A program made the translations under genes and the position numbers. Shown here piece by piece: positions 1 through 8,878 of a stretch of 29,323 nt of DNA. This DNA comes from an uncultured Bacteroidales bacterium (GTDB lineage: Bacteria; Bacteroidota; Bacteroidia; Bacteroidales; UBA932). Where the stretch lies: contig URDD01000031.1 of assembly GCA_900546395.1 (NCBI GenBank), positions 1 to 29,323 on the forward strand. The letters run 5' to 3'. Numbering within the stretch: the stretch's first letter is position 1; each line of letters begins with the position of its first letter. The notes below the pieces were generated by a model that was not told the origin of the DNA, ran no database searches, and saw nothing but the letters and a program-made list of their open reading frames with translations.

Positions 1-54
1 AACATCGGAGAAATTGAAAAATCTCGGAATATCTACACGGGGTTCACCGAATGC

Positions 55-3000
55 TTACACATATTCTACCTTAGCATAATCCTCGTCTTTATTGATCATA
101 GGTTTATCATCAGTATCATAGAAGGCAACAGACGTCATATTATTATGAGCATCATAAGTCATTCGGCAAATATGATAGTCTTGAACTGCAGGTTTACCAT
201 ATCCGTCATAAATTATAATTTCTGTCTGGTTGCCTCTTGAATCGTACTTTGATCTAATTTCAGGAGATGTACCTTTGGATTTCAATGATATTGGTTTACC
301 ATTAACTCCTAAATTCTTCTCATATACTACATTATTATACTGATCGTATTCTTTTATTCGTTCATGGGTATCAATATTGTCTGTGGATGGTTTTCCATCA
401 GCTTTCCAGAATGAACGATTAGTTCGATTGCCTCGATCATCATAAACTCTCTTATCCACAGCATATTTGTACTCTGGATGATTGGTTAATGTTCCATCAA
501 GTTTATGATACGATGCCTCAATAATTTGGTTATTATCATCGTACTTATAACGTTCAACAAGAGTACCGTCCATTAGACTTCCTTTCTCATCAGTGTAATA
601 CCGTTCTACTAGGTTGGATTTAGTATCATACTTATTGTGTTCGCTATATACAAGTTTCTCAGACTTATCGTAGTATTTTTCTATTGTACACTGATTAGTC
701 GCTGAATCGTATTCAAAAATGGCCATAGCGGTATTACCGGAATTACATAACTTCATATTCTCATCATACAAAGCCACCTTTACACGATTGCCATAATCAT
801 CATACTCAGATGTCATACATGCATAAGAATCAGAAGTCATGACTAACTTACCTTCTTTGTCTAAGCATTCAATTTTTGTATTATTGCCTCTAAGGTCATA
901 AGTATAACGAATAATTGAAATTCCGTCCTTATTTGTTGCTATATTTCCTTCTGCATCTAAGAATGATCTTTCTATCTCTTGATTTCTATCATCATATTTG
1001 TGACCTATTTGAGCATAAAATCCGTTAACATTTGCAATATTTCCATTGATATCAATTGCAGAATACAAAGTGTTATTACCATTAGGATCATATTCATATA
1101 TGCCACCATGGTTTCCAGCTGACAATTCTATAGGATTTCCTGACACATCATAATAACGTACTGACATTGGCTGTCCGACTGCATTTCGTTCAAACTTAAT
1201 TTGCCCGTAAACATCACCATCTTCAGTCATTTCTGTAGGATTTTTATATGCATCTTCAAAAGTCACTGATATAACAAAGCCATTGTCATCATATTCTGAC
1301 CTGCTTGCCGAGTAGCCAGAGGAATTCAGAATCCTATTTCCATTTTCATCAAATGCGACAGTAAGAATATTATTTCCCCTTTCATCATAATAAAAACGTG
1401 TACCGGCACTGCCTTCGTCATTTTTAGTACTAGGTTTCCCATCTAACGTAAGATAATATTCATGGGTGCGATTTCCGTACTCGTCGCATTCAAACTTATA
1501 TCTGCATCTACCCATACCATCATCAGACGCAGTTCCATCAGACGTAAGATAAATAGCTGAAATGCAATTATCTTCATCATCATATTCAAACTTCTTGATT
1601 GCCATGCCATTCTTATTTCCTCGAATTGAGCCATCAAGACCAACATACTGAGTTTCAAGTATAAGTCCGTCTTCATTGTACTTATATTTGATTCCGTGTA
1701 CCAGATCATCATTTACCATCGGTACATTCTGATATCCTGCAAACTCCCTATATGTAACAAGACCATCATCGTTATAGGTAAACAGATAACGGGTAATCGG
1801 CGTATTGCCATCTCCTTGCATACTGATATTTGTAGAACCAGCACTTAAGCAAATCTCTGTTCCATGTTCATCATTAAGTTTTAGGATAGCTGTTCTAAGA
1901 TTCGGTTCGTAATCAAGCCTATACAAGAATTGTCCAACATTGTCATAAACATCCTTATAATCAATCTTACCATCGGCACCATATACAAATTTCGCATCTG
2001 CAAAACGTGTCAATGCACCTTCTGAATCAGAATGTTCAATTACTTTATCTGCTGAATTCACGAGACTTACTCGCTGCAACTTCCAATTACGATATTCAAA
2101 TCGATATGATTTATCTCTATGTTTTACATCTTTTTTCCTCAATCTATGAACGCCTTCTGGTACACCCCAATACTCAGCATAATCTTTATAGTATTGAACT
2201 TTTGTTCTTGAATAATCGACAAATATCGCTCCTCCTGCGACAACAAGAGCAATAATTGAAGCAGTAATTATTTTCAGGGTTTTCTTATAGGCGTGTTTTT
2301 TCCACGTTCCATTTTCAATATAGTTATCCAACTTATCCTTGATATCTTTTGCCATTGGACGTTCCCAAGGCGTAGGAGCCATACAAGAATATATTAGTTC
2401 TTTCAGTTCAGGACTGATTTTCTTTGAAATTGTCGGAATTTTATCGCCTAATGACTGAGCCAATCCGCCGCTCTCTCCAAATGGCACTTGTCCTGTCACT
2501 ATTTCATACGCCATAGCTCCTAGAGACCAAATATCACTTGCAAAAACAGCTGGCATACCATTGAATCTTTCAGGGCCCATATATGCCTTTGTTCCACAAA
2601 AGCCGCTAACTACAGAGTCATCTACATTTGCAGCAGCGCTGATTCCAAAATCACTAATCAAATAATCACCTGAATGACTGATTAGAATGTTATCGGGTTT
2701 GATATCCTGATGCACAACCTTATTCTCATGCAAATAGGCTAATCCAGCAGAAACATCACGTAGAATTTTTATGATTGTCTGCTCATCCGCATTGCCAACA
2801 TACTTTGCAGCTGATCCATTCTCACAAAACGGCATAACAAGGTATGGATTCCCTTCAAAAATATCATAACTGGATGGGGTAAGAAGATTCGTATGATTCA
2901 AGTTGAATACTGATGTGAACTCATGTTTGAAATTCTGAATCCCAGCGGTATCCATTGCCTTATTTGAGGAGAAAATCTTCAAGGCGACAGGTAGATTATT

Positions 3001-3105
3001 AGCCTGCAAATCTACTGCTTTCCACACCTGTGCAGAAGCACCTTCGCCCATGCATGAAATAAGCATGTAGCGGTTATTAAAATATTGATTAGCCTTAAGT
3101 TCCAT
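55..3105 (-). CDS. Membrane Ser/Thr protein kinase with YD-repeat ectodomain
   Basis: This 1016-residue protein opens with a complete Hanks-type kinase domain (about residues 10-265): glycine-rich loop at G20-x-G22, VAIK-type lysine K43, helix C glutamate near E62, catalytic loop with D134 and N139, DFG at D152 and a GPE in place of APE at about 177-179. The catalytic loop reads HQD instead of HRD, so it is a non-RD kinase. A basic stretch and one transmembrane helix follow (about 278-296). The remaining 700 or so residues are degenerate repeats of roughly 30-50 residues with a Y-D-x-x-G-N core, seen about ten times, resembling RHS/YD repeats. By analogy with PknB-type receptors the kinase faces the cytoplasm and the repeats the periplasm, where they may sense a ligand or bind the envelope (inference). 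It begins 2 bases after the phosphatase gene and is the last complete gene of the operon; the 54 bases beyond it are too short to interpret. Confidence 0.9.
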   Translation of the reverse strand: MELKANQYFNNRYMLISCMGEGASAQVWKAVDLQANNLPVALKIFSSNKAMDTAGIQNFKHEFTSVFNLNHTNLLTPSSYDIFEGNPYLVMPFCENGSAAKYVGNADEQTIIKILRDVSAGLAYLHENKVVHQDIKPDNILISHSGDYLISDFGISAAANVDDSVVSGFCGTKAYMGPERFNGMPAVFASDIWSLGAMAYEIVTGQVPFGESGGLAQSLGDKIPTISKKISPELKELIYSCMAPTPWERPMAKDIKDKLDNYIENGTWKKHAYKKTLKIITASIIALVVAGGAIFVDYSRTKVQYYKDYAEYWGVPEGVHRLRKKDVKHRDKSYRFEYRNWKLQRVSLVNSADKVIEHSDSEGALTRFADAKFVYGADGKIDYKDVYDNVGQFLYRLDYEPNLRTAILKLNDEHGTEICLSAGSTNISMQGDGNTPITRYLFTYNDDGLVTYREFAGYQNVPMVNDDLVHGIKYKYNEDGLILETQYVGLDGSIRGNKNGMAIKKFEYDDEDNCISAIYLTSDGTASDDGMGRCRYKFECDEYGNRTHEYYLTLDGKPSTKNDEGSAGTRFYYDERGNNILTVAFDENGNRILNSSGYSASRSEYDDNGFVISVTFEDAYKNPTEMTEDGDVYGQIKFERNAVGQPMSVRYYDVSGNPIELSAGNHGGIYEYDPNGNNTLYSAIDINGNIANVNGFYAQIGHKYDDRNQEIERSFLDAEGNIATNKDGISIIRYTYDLRGNNTKIECLDKEGKLVMTSDSYACMTSEYDDYGNRVKVALYDENMKLCNSGNTAMAIFEYDSATNQCTIEKYYDKSEKLVYSEHNKYDTKSNLVERYYTDEKGSLMDGTLVERYKYDDNNQIIEASYHKLDGTLTNHPEYKYAVDKRVYDDRGNRTNRSFWKADGKPSTDNIDTHERIKEYDQYNNVVYEKNLGVNGKPISLKSKGTSPEIRSKYDSRGNQTEIIIYDGYGKPAVQDYHICRMTYDAHNNMTSVAFYDTDDKPMINKDEDYAKVEYV

Positions 3106-3107
3106 GA

Positions 3108-4457
3108 TTATATTCTAGTTAGTTTGGTTGTATCTATATAAATAACTGTCGAGTCAGTAGCTATATCAAGTGTATCTTGCTCTATACTCTCATTTATAGG
3201 TGTTGATAATATCGGGGTCAATTCTTCGTTATGCGAATCAACATCTTCCTTTAGAATCTCTCGCTTGGCTTTGATCGACGGATGGCCTTTATCGAGATTT
3301 CGTACCACTTTGTCGTCTGTCAAAGAAGGTCTTTGTTGTGGCAAGATCTCTTTAACAACCGTATCCGTATTAATTTGCCGATAGGTACTATCTCCTGTTG
3401 GTAGATTGACAATCTGATCAATTGGAGGTTTCTGGTCTTCACCAGCTTTGTGGACATCATTCTTCAATAGAATCACACATCCTAAGCCGATAATTATCAA
3501 TATTAAGAGTGTTATAATTATAGTCAGATGCTTTCTTTTGACATGGACAGACTCTTTCCAAAATGGTTTAACTTCGCCTTGCGACACTAAATCTATGTGG
3601 TCCGGACACGCATCTCCGCCAGAAAACTTGCATAAGATCGTTGTCACATTATCGTACCAATCAGCATCCCTAGCAGCTTTCCACAACTGTTCTTGACACC
3701 GGCATACAGAATCATAATTGGTGGCGATTATACTTTGAATTTCACTATCACGAAGGACCCCACTTAATCCATCGCTACAGACTAATATAATGTCACCATC
3801 ATAAACTTTGTAATGTCTAGTATCAGGCTTAGCTTTTTTCGTAGGATCTCCTAGACTCCTCGTAATTATGTTACCTTGAGGGTGATCAAACGATTGTTCA
3901 TATGTTATTTCGCCATTATCAACAAGTTCTTGAACATAGGAATGATCTTTAGAAAGGGGTCGCAAACCAATCTTTTCATTGTAACAATATGCTCTACTAT
4001 CACCAATCCAAGAAACAGTTAGTCTGTCTTTATATAACCATAACAATATGAGAGTACTGCCCATTCCTTTTCTATCCTCACGTTGAGCAGCCATTTGTTT
4101 TACTTGTTCATCAGCAGAAATGATTACTTTTTCAAGGTAAGACTGTCTTGAACTATCGCTTTCTGCGATTTTTTTGGTTATCTTCTCTGGCGAGAAAAAG
4201 AATTTTACTGTATCTATTGCAATCTGAGATGCAACTTCACCGGCATTCATACCTCCCATACCATCTGCTACAACCATCAGTAACCCGAGTTCATCCAATG
4301 GCAACCATTCTTGAAATTTCTGGTTAGAGAATGATGGATCGGAAAAATTTAAACAATAGAACATGTTGTCCTCATTCCCTTCTCTCGGGGCTGAGGAGTC
4401 ATATTTTCCAGCAGCATCTGTAAATGCCGTGAATTGAAAATAATAACTATTTTTCAT
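3108..4457 (-). CDS. Membrane-anchored PP2C-family protein phosphatase
   Basis: This is a 449-residue PPM/PP2C Ser/Thr phosphatase. Residues 1-285 hold all the family motifs: E29-D30 in the N-E-D-N metal motif, D65-G-M-G-G, the G-D-S-R strand at 152-155, D219-G and the closing D-N at 259-260. One strongly hydrophobic helix (about 311-332) follows a basic stretch, and about 115 polar residues lie beyond it, so the catalytic domain should be cytoplasmic and the tail periplasmic. Its start overlaps the stop of the upstream gene by 11 bases, suggesting translational coupling, and its stop is 2 bases from the downstream kinase gene. The likely role is to reverse phosphorylation by the two kinases of the same operon; that pairing is inferred from neighbourhood. 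The family call is secure. Confidence 0.93.
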   Translation of the reverse strand: MKNSYYFQFTAFTDAAGKYDSSAPREGNEDNMFYCLNFSDPSFSNQKFQEWLPLDELGLLMVVADGMGGMNAGEVASQIAIDTVKFFFSPEKITKKIAESDSSRQSYLEKVIISADEQVKQMAAQREDRKGMGSTLILLWLYKDRLTVSWIGDSRAYCYNEKIGLRPLSKDHSYVQELVDNGEITYEQSFDHPQGNIITRSLGDPTKKAKPDTRHYKVYDGDIILVCSDGLSGVLRDSEIQSIIATNYDSVCRCQEQLWKAARDADWYDNVTTILCKFSGGDACPDHIDLVSQGEVKPFWKESVHVKRKHLTIIITLLILIIIGLGCVILLKNDVHKAGEDQKPPIDQIVNLPTGDSTYRQINTDTVVKEILPQQRPSLTDDKVVRNLDKGHPSIKAKREILKEDVDSHNEELTPILSTPINESIEQDTLDIATDSTVIYIDTTKLTRI

Positions 4458-4923
4458 TTTCTATAAGATTATCAATTGGAGTTAAACCTGCGCTATCTTT
4501 AATGATTACTGCTGGCTCAACAATGCGAATGATATCCCATTTTTGCATATCCGTTTTATTACGCACAAACACAGCATCTAAATAAAAACCTAATGAACCA
4601 GGAGCATTGTTGAATGGTACCACATAAAAACCACCAAGAATGATTTCCTGTACATTGGGTTGTTTAATACTTATATACCCTTGTTCATCTGGTTGTGGGA
4701 ACTCCCTTTTAAAAACATTGAAGCCAATTTTATTGTCCGCATCCTTACTTTGTGTCATCCAAACAAACCATCCATTAGAAGATAACTCTCTCTTAGTATT
4801 TATAACTAGGCCACAATTGTATGTAGAATCCTGTAGAATGAAATATTTATCTTCAATTGCATAAACAAGAGAATCTGAGGCATGGTGTATACGATTCCTG
4901 GTATGGTTGAAAGTCAGCATCAT
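4447..4923 (-). CDS. Hypothetical protein, probably the C-terminal part of a frameshifted secreted protein
   Basis: This frame can encode up to 158 residues from an ATG-ATG at 4923. I do not recognise a domain. It looks like a beta-rich globular sequence with many aromatic residues and has no signal peptide of its own. Its 5' part overlaps the upstream frame (4853-5206) by 71 bases. The upstream protein has a clean signal peptide but loses sensible sequence after about residue 100, just where this frame becomes protein-like. A single-base skip between 4855 and 4940 would join the two into one secreted protein of about 245 residues. If it is a separate gene, it would be an odd cytoplasmic protein with a start inside another gene. 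Its stop overlaps the PP2C start, so the operon continues without a gap. Confidence 0.6.
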   Translation of the reverse strand: MMLTFNHTRNRIHHASDSLVYAIEDKYFILQDSTYNCGLVINTKRELSSNGWFVWMTQSKDADNKIGFNVFKREFPQPDEQGYISIKQPNVQEIILGGFYVVPFNNAPGSLGFYLDAVFVRNKTDMQKWDIIRIVEPAVIIKDSAGLTPIDNLIENEK

Positions 4924-5206
4924 ACAGCCAGGGTTTTAATATATCTTCTTGAAACACAATTCCTTCAGTAGTAAGAATTCCAACAAATGGAACTGAATTA
5001 AAACGAGGTTGTCCGTCTCTTCCAAAGCGTTGACCTGATGTATCTTGAAGTGCGTAGTCCTGATCTAGTAAAATAACGGTATTAGACATAGCTAGTTCAA
5101 TAAGTTCTGCTCCAGTATTTAGATTGGCAGGAAACTTAAATGTTGATTGCCCATAAGACAATGTAAATACATTTATAGCAATTAATATTGCAATTATCCT
5201 TTTCAT
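4853..5206 (-). CDS. Small secreted protein of unknown function, probably an N-terminal part cut by a frameshift
   Basis: I place the start at 5206, not at the ATG at 5245. The downstream Met begins a typical signal peptide (MKRIIAILIA, then a hydrophobic stretch ending near S-Y-G-Q at about residue 20) and lies 8 bases past the stop of the protease gene, whereas the upstream ATG adds 13 charged residues. The 117-residue product would be exported to the periplasm. No domain is recognised. The last 15 or so residues (serine-, cysteine- and arginine-rich) look out of frame, while the overlapping +1 frame continues as an ordinary folded sequence. I infer one gene broken by a mutation or read by frameshifting. 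Its place between an FHA protease and a phosphatase suggests an extracytoplasmic partner or substrate of the protease. Confidence 0.65.
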   Translation of the reverse strand: MKRIIAILIAINVFTLSYGQSTFKFPANLNTGAELIELAMSNTVILLDQDYALQDTSGQRFGRDGQPRFNSVPFVGILTTEGIVFQEDILKPWLYDADFQPYQESYTPCLRFSCLCN

Positions 5207-5214
5207 GATTTTGT

Positions 5215-6780
5215 CTATTTTATTCTTGATATTGGAGTCGCACATCCGTAATTACCTCCATAAATCATCGTGGACACAATTCCTACAACTTGCATTTGTC
5301 CGTTAATGTTTGCGAAAACAGGTCCTCCAGAATTACCACCTTGGACACCACCCGAGATGAGAATCATACCATTTGCATCTAATCCGTCTCGTCCTTTTGA
5401 AGCAGAGGCATAAATTGGATTTATTTGACTAGGGCTTTCAGCTCCAAGAGATGCAGGATATCCCATAACATATAATTGTTCTCCAGCCTTAATATTTGCT
5501 GTTGCTTCACGTGTCGCTGCCGTCAACTTGCTTGATCTGTTGTAAGTCTGATAATATGCCCAGTCATTTTCTCTTCCACTTGTGCAACCAATGACATCAT
5601 ATCCATTATCCAAAGTACCAACTACTCTATCGTTAGACAGATCCATAACACAATCAGAAGAAGAAAACTCGATCACTCTGCCATCTCTAGAATAGGCTGT
5701 TATAACTGCCTCTAAATGTCTGTCGGGCACCAGCATTTGAGCCACATACATATCGAACCGCCAAGGGGTAACGCAATGGCGTGCTGTTACTAAGCGCCCA
5801 TCATCGAGGAGGAAAGCTGTGCCAGTCCACATGCATGGCATCCATGCAGCTTCTTCTGGAGATTGAACAGGATTACCTCTTTCGTTAACGAGATAGCCGT
5901 CTTCATTGAGTAATGGTACTTGTAGAATGTCTCCATTATAGTAGATAGCACCTACAATAAAGTAAATATCATCTTTATATGGTTCAATTACTGCGGGAAC
6001 ATTTACACTACCCTGATTTCTGATTTTACTCTGCAAAGCAGCCAACTCATTTTGTGCAACTCTCGCAATAGAATCACTCTGTTTTTGAGCTGCAACGATA
6101 GCTAGTTCTTGCTGCTTATTTTCATCTCCTAACTTTTTAATAGTATTTTCTTGTTGCAAGATAAGCTCTTTACTGCTAGCAATTTGTTCACCTTGGTCTT
6201 TTATTAAAGCACTTTGCTTACCTATAACAATACCACCAACAACACAACAGAGCAATAGGAAGGAAGCTATACCCCAAATGGCTTTTCTATATGGTCTAAG
6301 AGCCTGCTGTCTAAATAGACTCATCCTATTTGTCAAACCGATGCTCTTTACTAATCCATTATTTCCCGAAGGGATGATAAAGCCCAGCTTAGGGCCATTG
6401 GTCGAGAGTTGAATTTCATCTCCACTTTGCAAATACCACTCTTTGTCTAGTTTAATGCCATTTAGGAATGTAGTATTCGTAGTAGACAACGGTAATATCT
6501 TCCAGTTCTCGCCATCCTTTACAATTGCAGCATGCCTTCTGCTTACTGTTGGGAATCCCTCATCAAAACGCACTTGACATCTTGAGTCGCGACCAATCTC
6601 AATCTGATCCACAATAATCTTTTGGCTTTCGCCCATTCGATGATACTTGGAACTCACCTTATGCTCTAGAATATAGTATCTTCTGTCATTATTACCCATT
6701 AATGACTGCATACCTGAGCCAACTGATCCGGAAAAAGATCTGTTATACTGACGTTGCGTCTGTTGTGTTGCGTGTGACAT
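5215..6780 (-). CDS. Membrane protein: cytoplasmic FHA domain, coiled coil and trypsin-like serine protease
   Basis: The 521-residue protein has three parts. An FHA domain spans about residues 35-130, with the phosphothreonine-binding pattern G63-R64, S80-R-R-H83 and N107-G. A transmembrane helix lies at about 168-187, followed by a heptad-like coiled coil (about 190-255) rich in Q, E, K and A. A trypsin-fold (S1-type, chymotrypsin-like) protease domain runs from about 268 to the end, with the triad H335 (T-A-R-H-C), D406 (E-N-D-W) and S484 (G-G-N-S-G-G-P). The expected topology puts FHA in the cytoplasm and protease in the periplasm. Binding of a phosphorylated partner inside could control proteolysis outside, possibly through coiled-coil assembly (inference). 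The gene starts 17 bases after the kinase-FHA gene ends and is cotranscribed with it. Confidence 0.9.
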   Translation of the reverse strand: MSHATQQTQRQYNRSFSGSVGSGMQSLMGNNDRRYYILEHKVSSKYHRMGESQKIIVDQIEIGRDSRCQVRFDEGFPTVSRRHAAIVKDGENWKILPLSTTNTTFLNGIKLDKEWYLQSGDEIQLSTNGPKLGFIIPSGNNGLVKSIGLTNRMSLFRQQALRPYRKAIWGIASFLLLCCVVGGIVIGKQSALIKDQGEQIASSKELILQQENTIKKLGDENKQQELAIVAAQKQSDSIARVAQNELAALQSKIRNQGSVNVPAVIEPYKDDIYFIVGAIYYNGDILQVPLLNEDGYLVNERGNPVQSPEEAAWMPCMWTGTAFLLDDGRLVTARHCVTPWRFDMYVAQMLVPDRHLEAVITAYSRDGRVIEFSSSDCVMDLSNDRVVGTLDNGYDVIGCTSGRENDWAYYQTYNRSSKLTAATREATANIKAGEQLYVMGYPASLGAESPSQINPIYASASKGRDGLDANGMILISGGVQGGNSGGPVFANINGQMQVVGIVSTMIYGGNYGCATPISRIK

Positions 6781-6797
6781 AGCTATTGTGATAATTA

Positions 6798-8117
6798 TTA
6801 ATAATTTTCCACTCTTATTTTGACATCACCAATTGAAATGATGTCTCCAACATTTATATACATTCCTTTTTGAGGCACTGAGTCCGAGTTAATATATGTT
6901 CCATTTAATGACTCCTTCCATTTAGATGGTAACGACGGCTCCCATTGTCCATCGCGGATTAGCCATTTGTTTGTTGATCGATTATGTTCTATTGTACAAT
7001 GCTTCCTTGAAATGTAGGTACTCTGATTCTCTAAAATTTCAATATCATTCCGAATCAGAGCATCTTTACGTCCAAGTGTGAATAGAGACTTATTCATTGA
7101 TAACATATCTGATAAACGATATATTTTGCCGAATTCTTCCCCTTGCATTATTCGTAGCAATATTTTACTATCTGTAGAAGTAACATTCTCTACTTGACAG
7201 TGAGGTTCTTTCTTTTCTGCTATGGATCTATTAGGTAATAAGGATATAACAGTGTCAACTGACGATAGTCTTTTGGTATAATCCGGTGTAAGACAGCCAT
7301 CAATTACTTTTAACCATTGCTTCCCGTAACCATTTCGTGCCTCAGATAATAGAGTCCGATTCCACAATCCCTTTTTACTTTTATCAAGATATGGGACTAA
7401 ATCCTTATGCGACGATAATTGTCCGAAAGGCATTTCATATGTTAGTAATTGGTACATCATTACGCCAAAAGAGTATATATCCGTAGTCGGCAAAACCGTT
7501 GCATCTCCTCTCTTGGGATTTACTTGTTCCGGAGGCATATAGGCGTAAGTTCCAAAAACCTCTTTAGGTGTACCTATAATATTCCTTTCGGTCATTCTCT
7601 TGTTGCGATCACCGGATATACCAAAATCTGTAAGAACTGCTGTACCATCAGATCGAAGCAGAACATTCTCCGGCTTTAAATCTCTATGTACTTTACCATT
7701 TTTATGTAAGTCCCTTAAACCTAGAAGTATTGATTCTGCGATTCTAGAATAATCTGATACTCGACCATTTTCTGCAGCTGAAATAAGGTCTCCTCCCGAG
7801 CAATATTCCATAATAATATATGGATTACCATTAATTAAGCCTTTATCTAATGAATGCACCAGATACTTGCTAGGGATTCTACTTGTCTCATATTCCATAT
7901 CGAACCTTTGGATAAGTTTAGTGCGTATCTCAGGCTCGATTTTCCAAAGCATTAATACTTTTAGGGCAAACACCCCACCGGACAAGTCTTTTACCTTGAA
8001 AACTTGTCCGAAGGCTCCTTCACCAAGCATATTGGCAACAATATATTTATTGTCGATAAGATCCCCTTGATGAAGATTACATTGGGTTGGTATAAAATTA
8101 TTTTGCTGCATTGCCAT
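6798..8117 (-). CDS. Soluble Ser/Thr protein kinase with C-terminal FHA domain
   Basis: This is a 439-residue protein with a complete Hanks-type kinase domain (about 22-295): G32-x-G, lysine K53, H144-R-D146 and N151 in the catalytic loop, D164-F-G and a P-P-E motif in the activation segment. Unlike the other kinase of the operon it is an RD kinase. An FHA domain occupies about residues 318-439, with G349-R350, S370-R-K-H373 and N405-G-T. There is no signal peptide or membrane helix, so it should be cytoplasmic. Its own FHA could bind its autophosphorylated activation loop or dock substrates. Its start overlaps the end of the zinc-ribbon gene by 20 bases; a second in-frame ATG lies 6 bases downstream, and either could be used. 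Fused kinase-FHA proteins are known, so the novelty is in the partners. Confidence 0.93.
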   Translation of the reverse strand: MAMQQNNFIPTQCNLHQGDLIDNKYIVANMLGEGAFGQVFKVKDLSGGVFALKVLMLWKIEPEIRTKLIQRFDMEYETSRIPSKYLVHSLDKGLINGNPYIIMEYCSGGDLISAAENGRVSDYSRIAESILLGLRDLHKNGKVHRDLKPENVLLRSDGTAVLTDFGISGDRNKRMTERNIIGTPKEVFGTYAYMPPEQVNPKRGDATVLPTTDIYSFGVMMYQLLTYEMPFGQLSSHKDLVPYLDKSKKGLWNRTLLSEARNGYGKQWLKVIDGCLTPDYTKRLSSVDTVISLLPNRSIAEKKEPHCQVENVTSTDSKILLRIMQGEEFGKIYRLSDMLSMNKSLFTLGRKDALIRNDIEILENQSTYISRKHCTIEHNRSTNKWLIRDGQWEPSLPSKWKESLNGTYINSDSVPQKGMYINVGDIISIGDVKIRVENY

Positions 8118-8754
8118 CGTTAAAGCGGAACAACTGATTGCCCAACATTACGATATCGCCATTCTGTAATTCAATTTCTCTCGTTGCTAAAACAAAAGTA
8201 GTGTGCTGCTCACTTTTGTCAAGAATACACCAATGCCCATCTTTGTACACCATTTCAGATTGTTCCTGGGATGTAATTGTTTTGTTATCAGGCATAGTAT
8301 TACTCCTTGTCAGCATAATGCTATCTTGAAATTCCTCTGTTTGACTAGCTTTTGAAATAGGATTACCATTCCAATCAATAGGTAACAGAGTACATATATT
8401 GTCTCTTCTAGCCCACGGGTTAATTGTTGCATTTCTTGCTATTACCTTCTTCGGTTTATCTTCACTCACAATATTTACTGCATTTCCGCATGACGGACAA
8501 TACTCTGTTCCATCTGCCAATGGATATCCACATTTAGGGCATGTGGAGGAATCCGGAGATGATTGATCAGAAGAGTGAGAACCATAGGGTCTGCTCTCTC
8601 TGATAGTTTTTCTCAAATTCTCTTGAATGAGTGAAAATGATTCTTGAACAACAGGTGAGCCCAATGAAGGTTGGCCGGATTCTAATGGTTGTTTGCATTT
8701 CTCGCAGACTGTTGCTCCATCTGGATTGCTCCATCCGCAATTTTGGCATCTCAT
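8098..8754 (-). CDS. Double zinc-ribbon protein with degenerate FHA-like C-terminus
   Basis: This is a 218-residue cytoplasmic protein and the first gene of the kinase operon. Two rubredoxin-like zinc ribbons are evident: C3-x2-C6 with C17-x2-C20, and C72-x2-C75 with C86-x2-C89, joined by a polar, serine-rich linker. The C-terminal 105 residues follow the beta pattern of an FHA domain, with a W-C-I-L-D strand followed by I-E-L-Q-N-G-D and L-G-N-Q-L-F-R-F near the end. The usual G-R and S-x-x-H signature is replaced, so phosphopeptide binding is doubtful. It probably serves as an adaptor. Its serines and threonines, especially in the linker, are candidate kinase substrates (inference). The promoter candidate lies about 310 bases upstream, leaving a long leader. 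Confidence 0.82.
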   Translation of the reverse strand: MRCQNCGWSNPDGATVCEKCKQPLESGQPSLGSPVVQESFSLIQENLRKTIRESRPYGSHSSDQSSPDSSTCPKCGYPLADGTEYCPSCGNAVNIVSEDKPKKVIARNATINPWARRDNICTLLPIDWNGNPISKASQTEEFQDSIMLTRSNTMPDNKTITSQEQSEMVYKDGHWCILDKSEQHTTFVLATREIELQNGDIVMLGNQLFRFNDGNAAK

Positions 8755-8878
8755 AATAGTCAGTAGATATATGTTGCTCAGACCCCTATAGGCAACGGTA
8801 CATAAAAAAAGTGTGGAGCCTATTCCGTTTATCTTCCTGAAGGTTGTGGTAAGACCCGATTAGAAATAAACGACACAA

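Noticed and set aside
55..8754. Type VI secretion regulatory cluster
   Set aside because: The kinase, PP2C and FHA parts match in kind, but no sheath, tube, baseplate or ClpV gene is visible; genes left of the window could change this.
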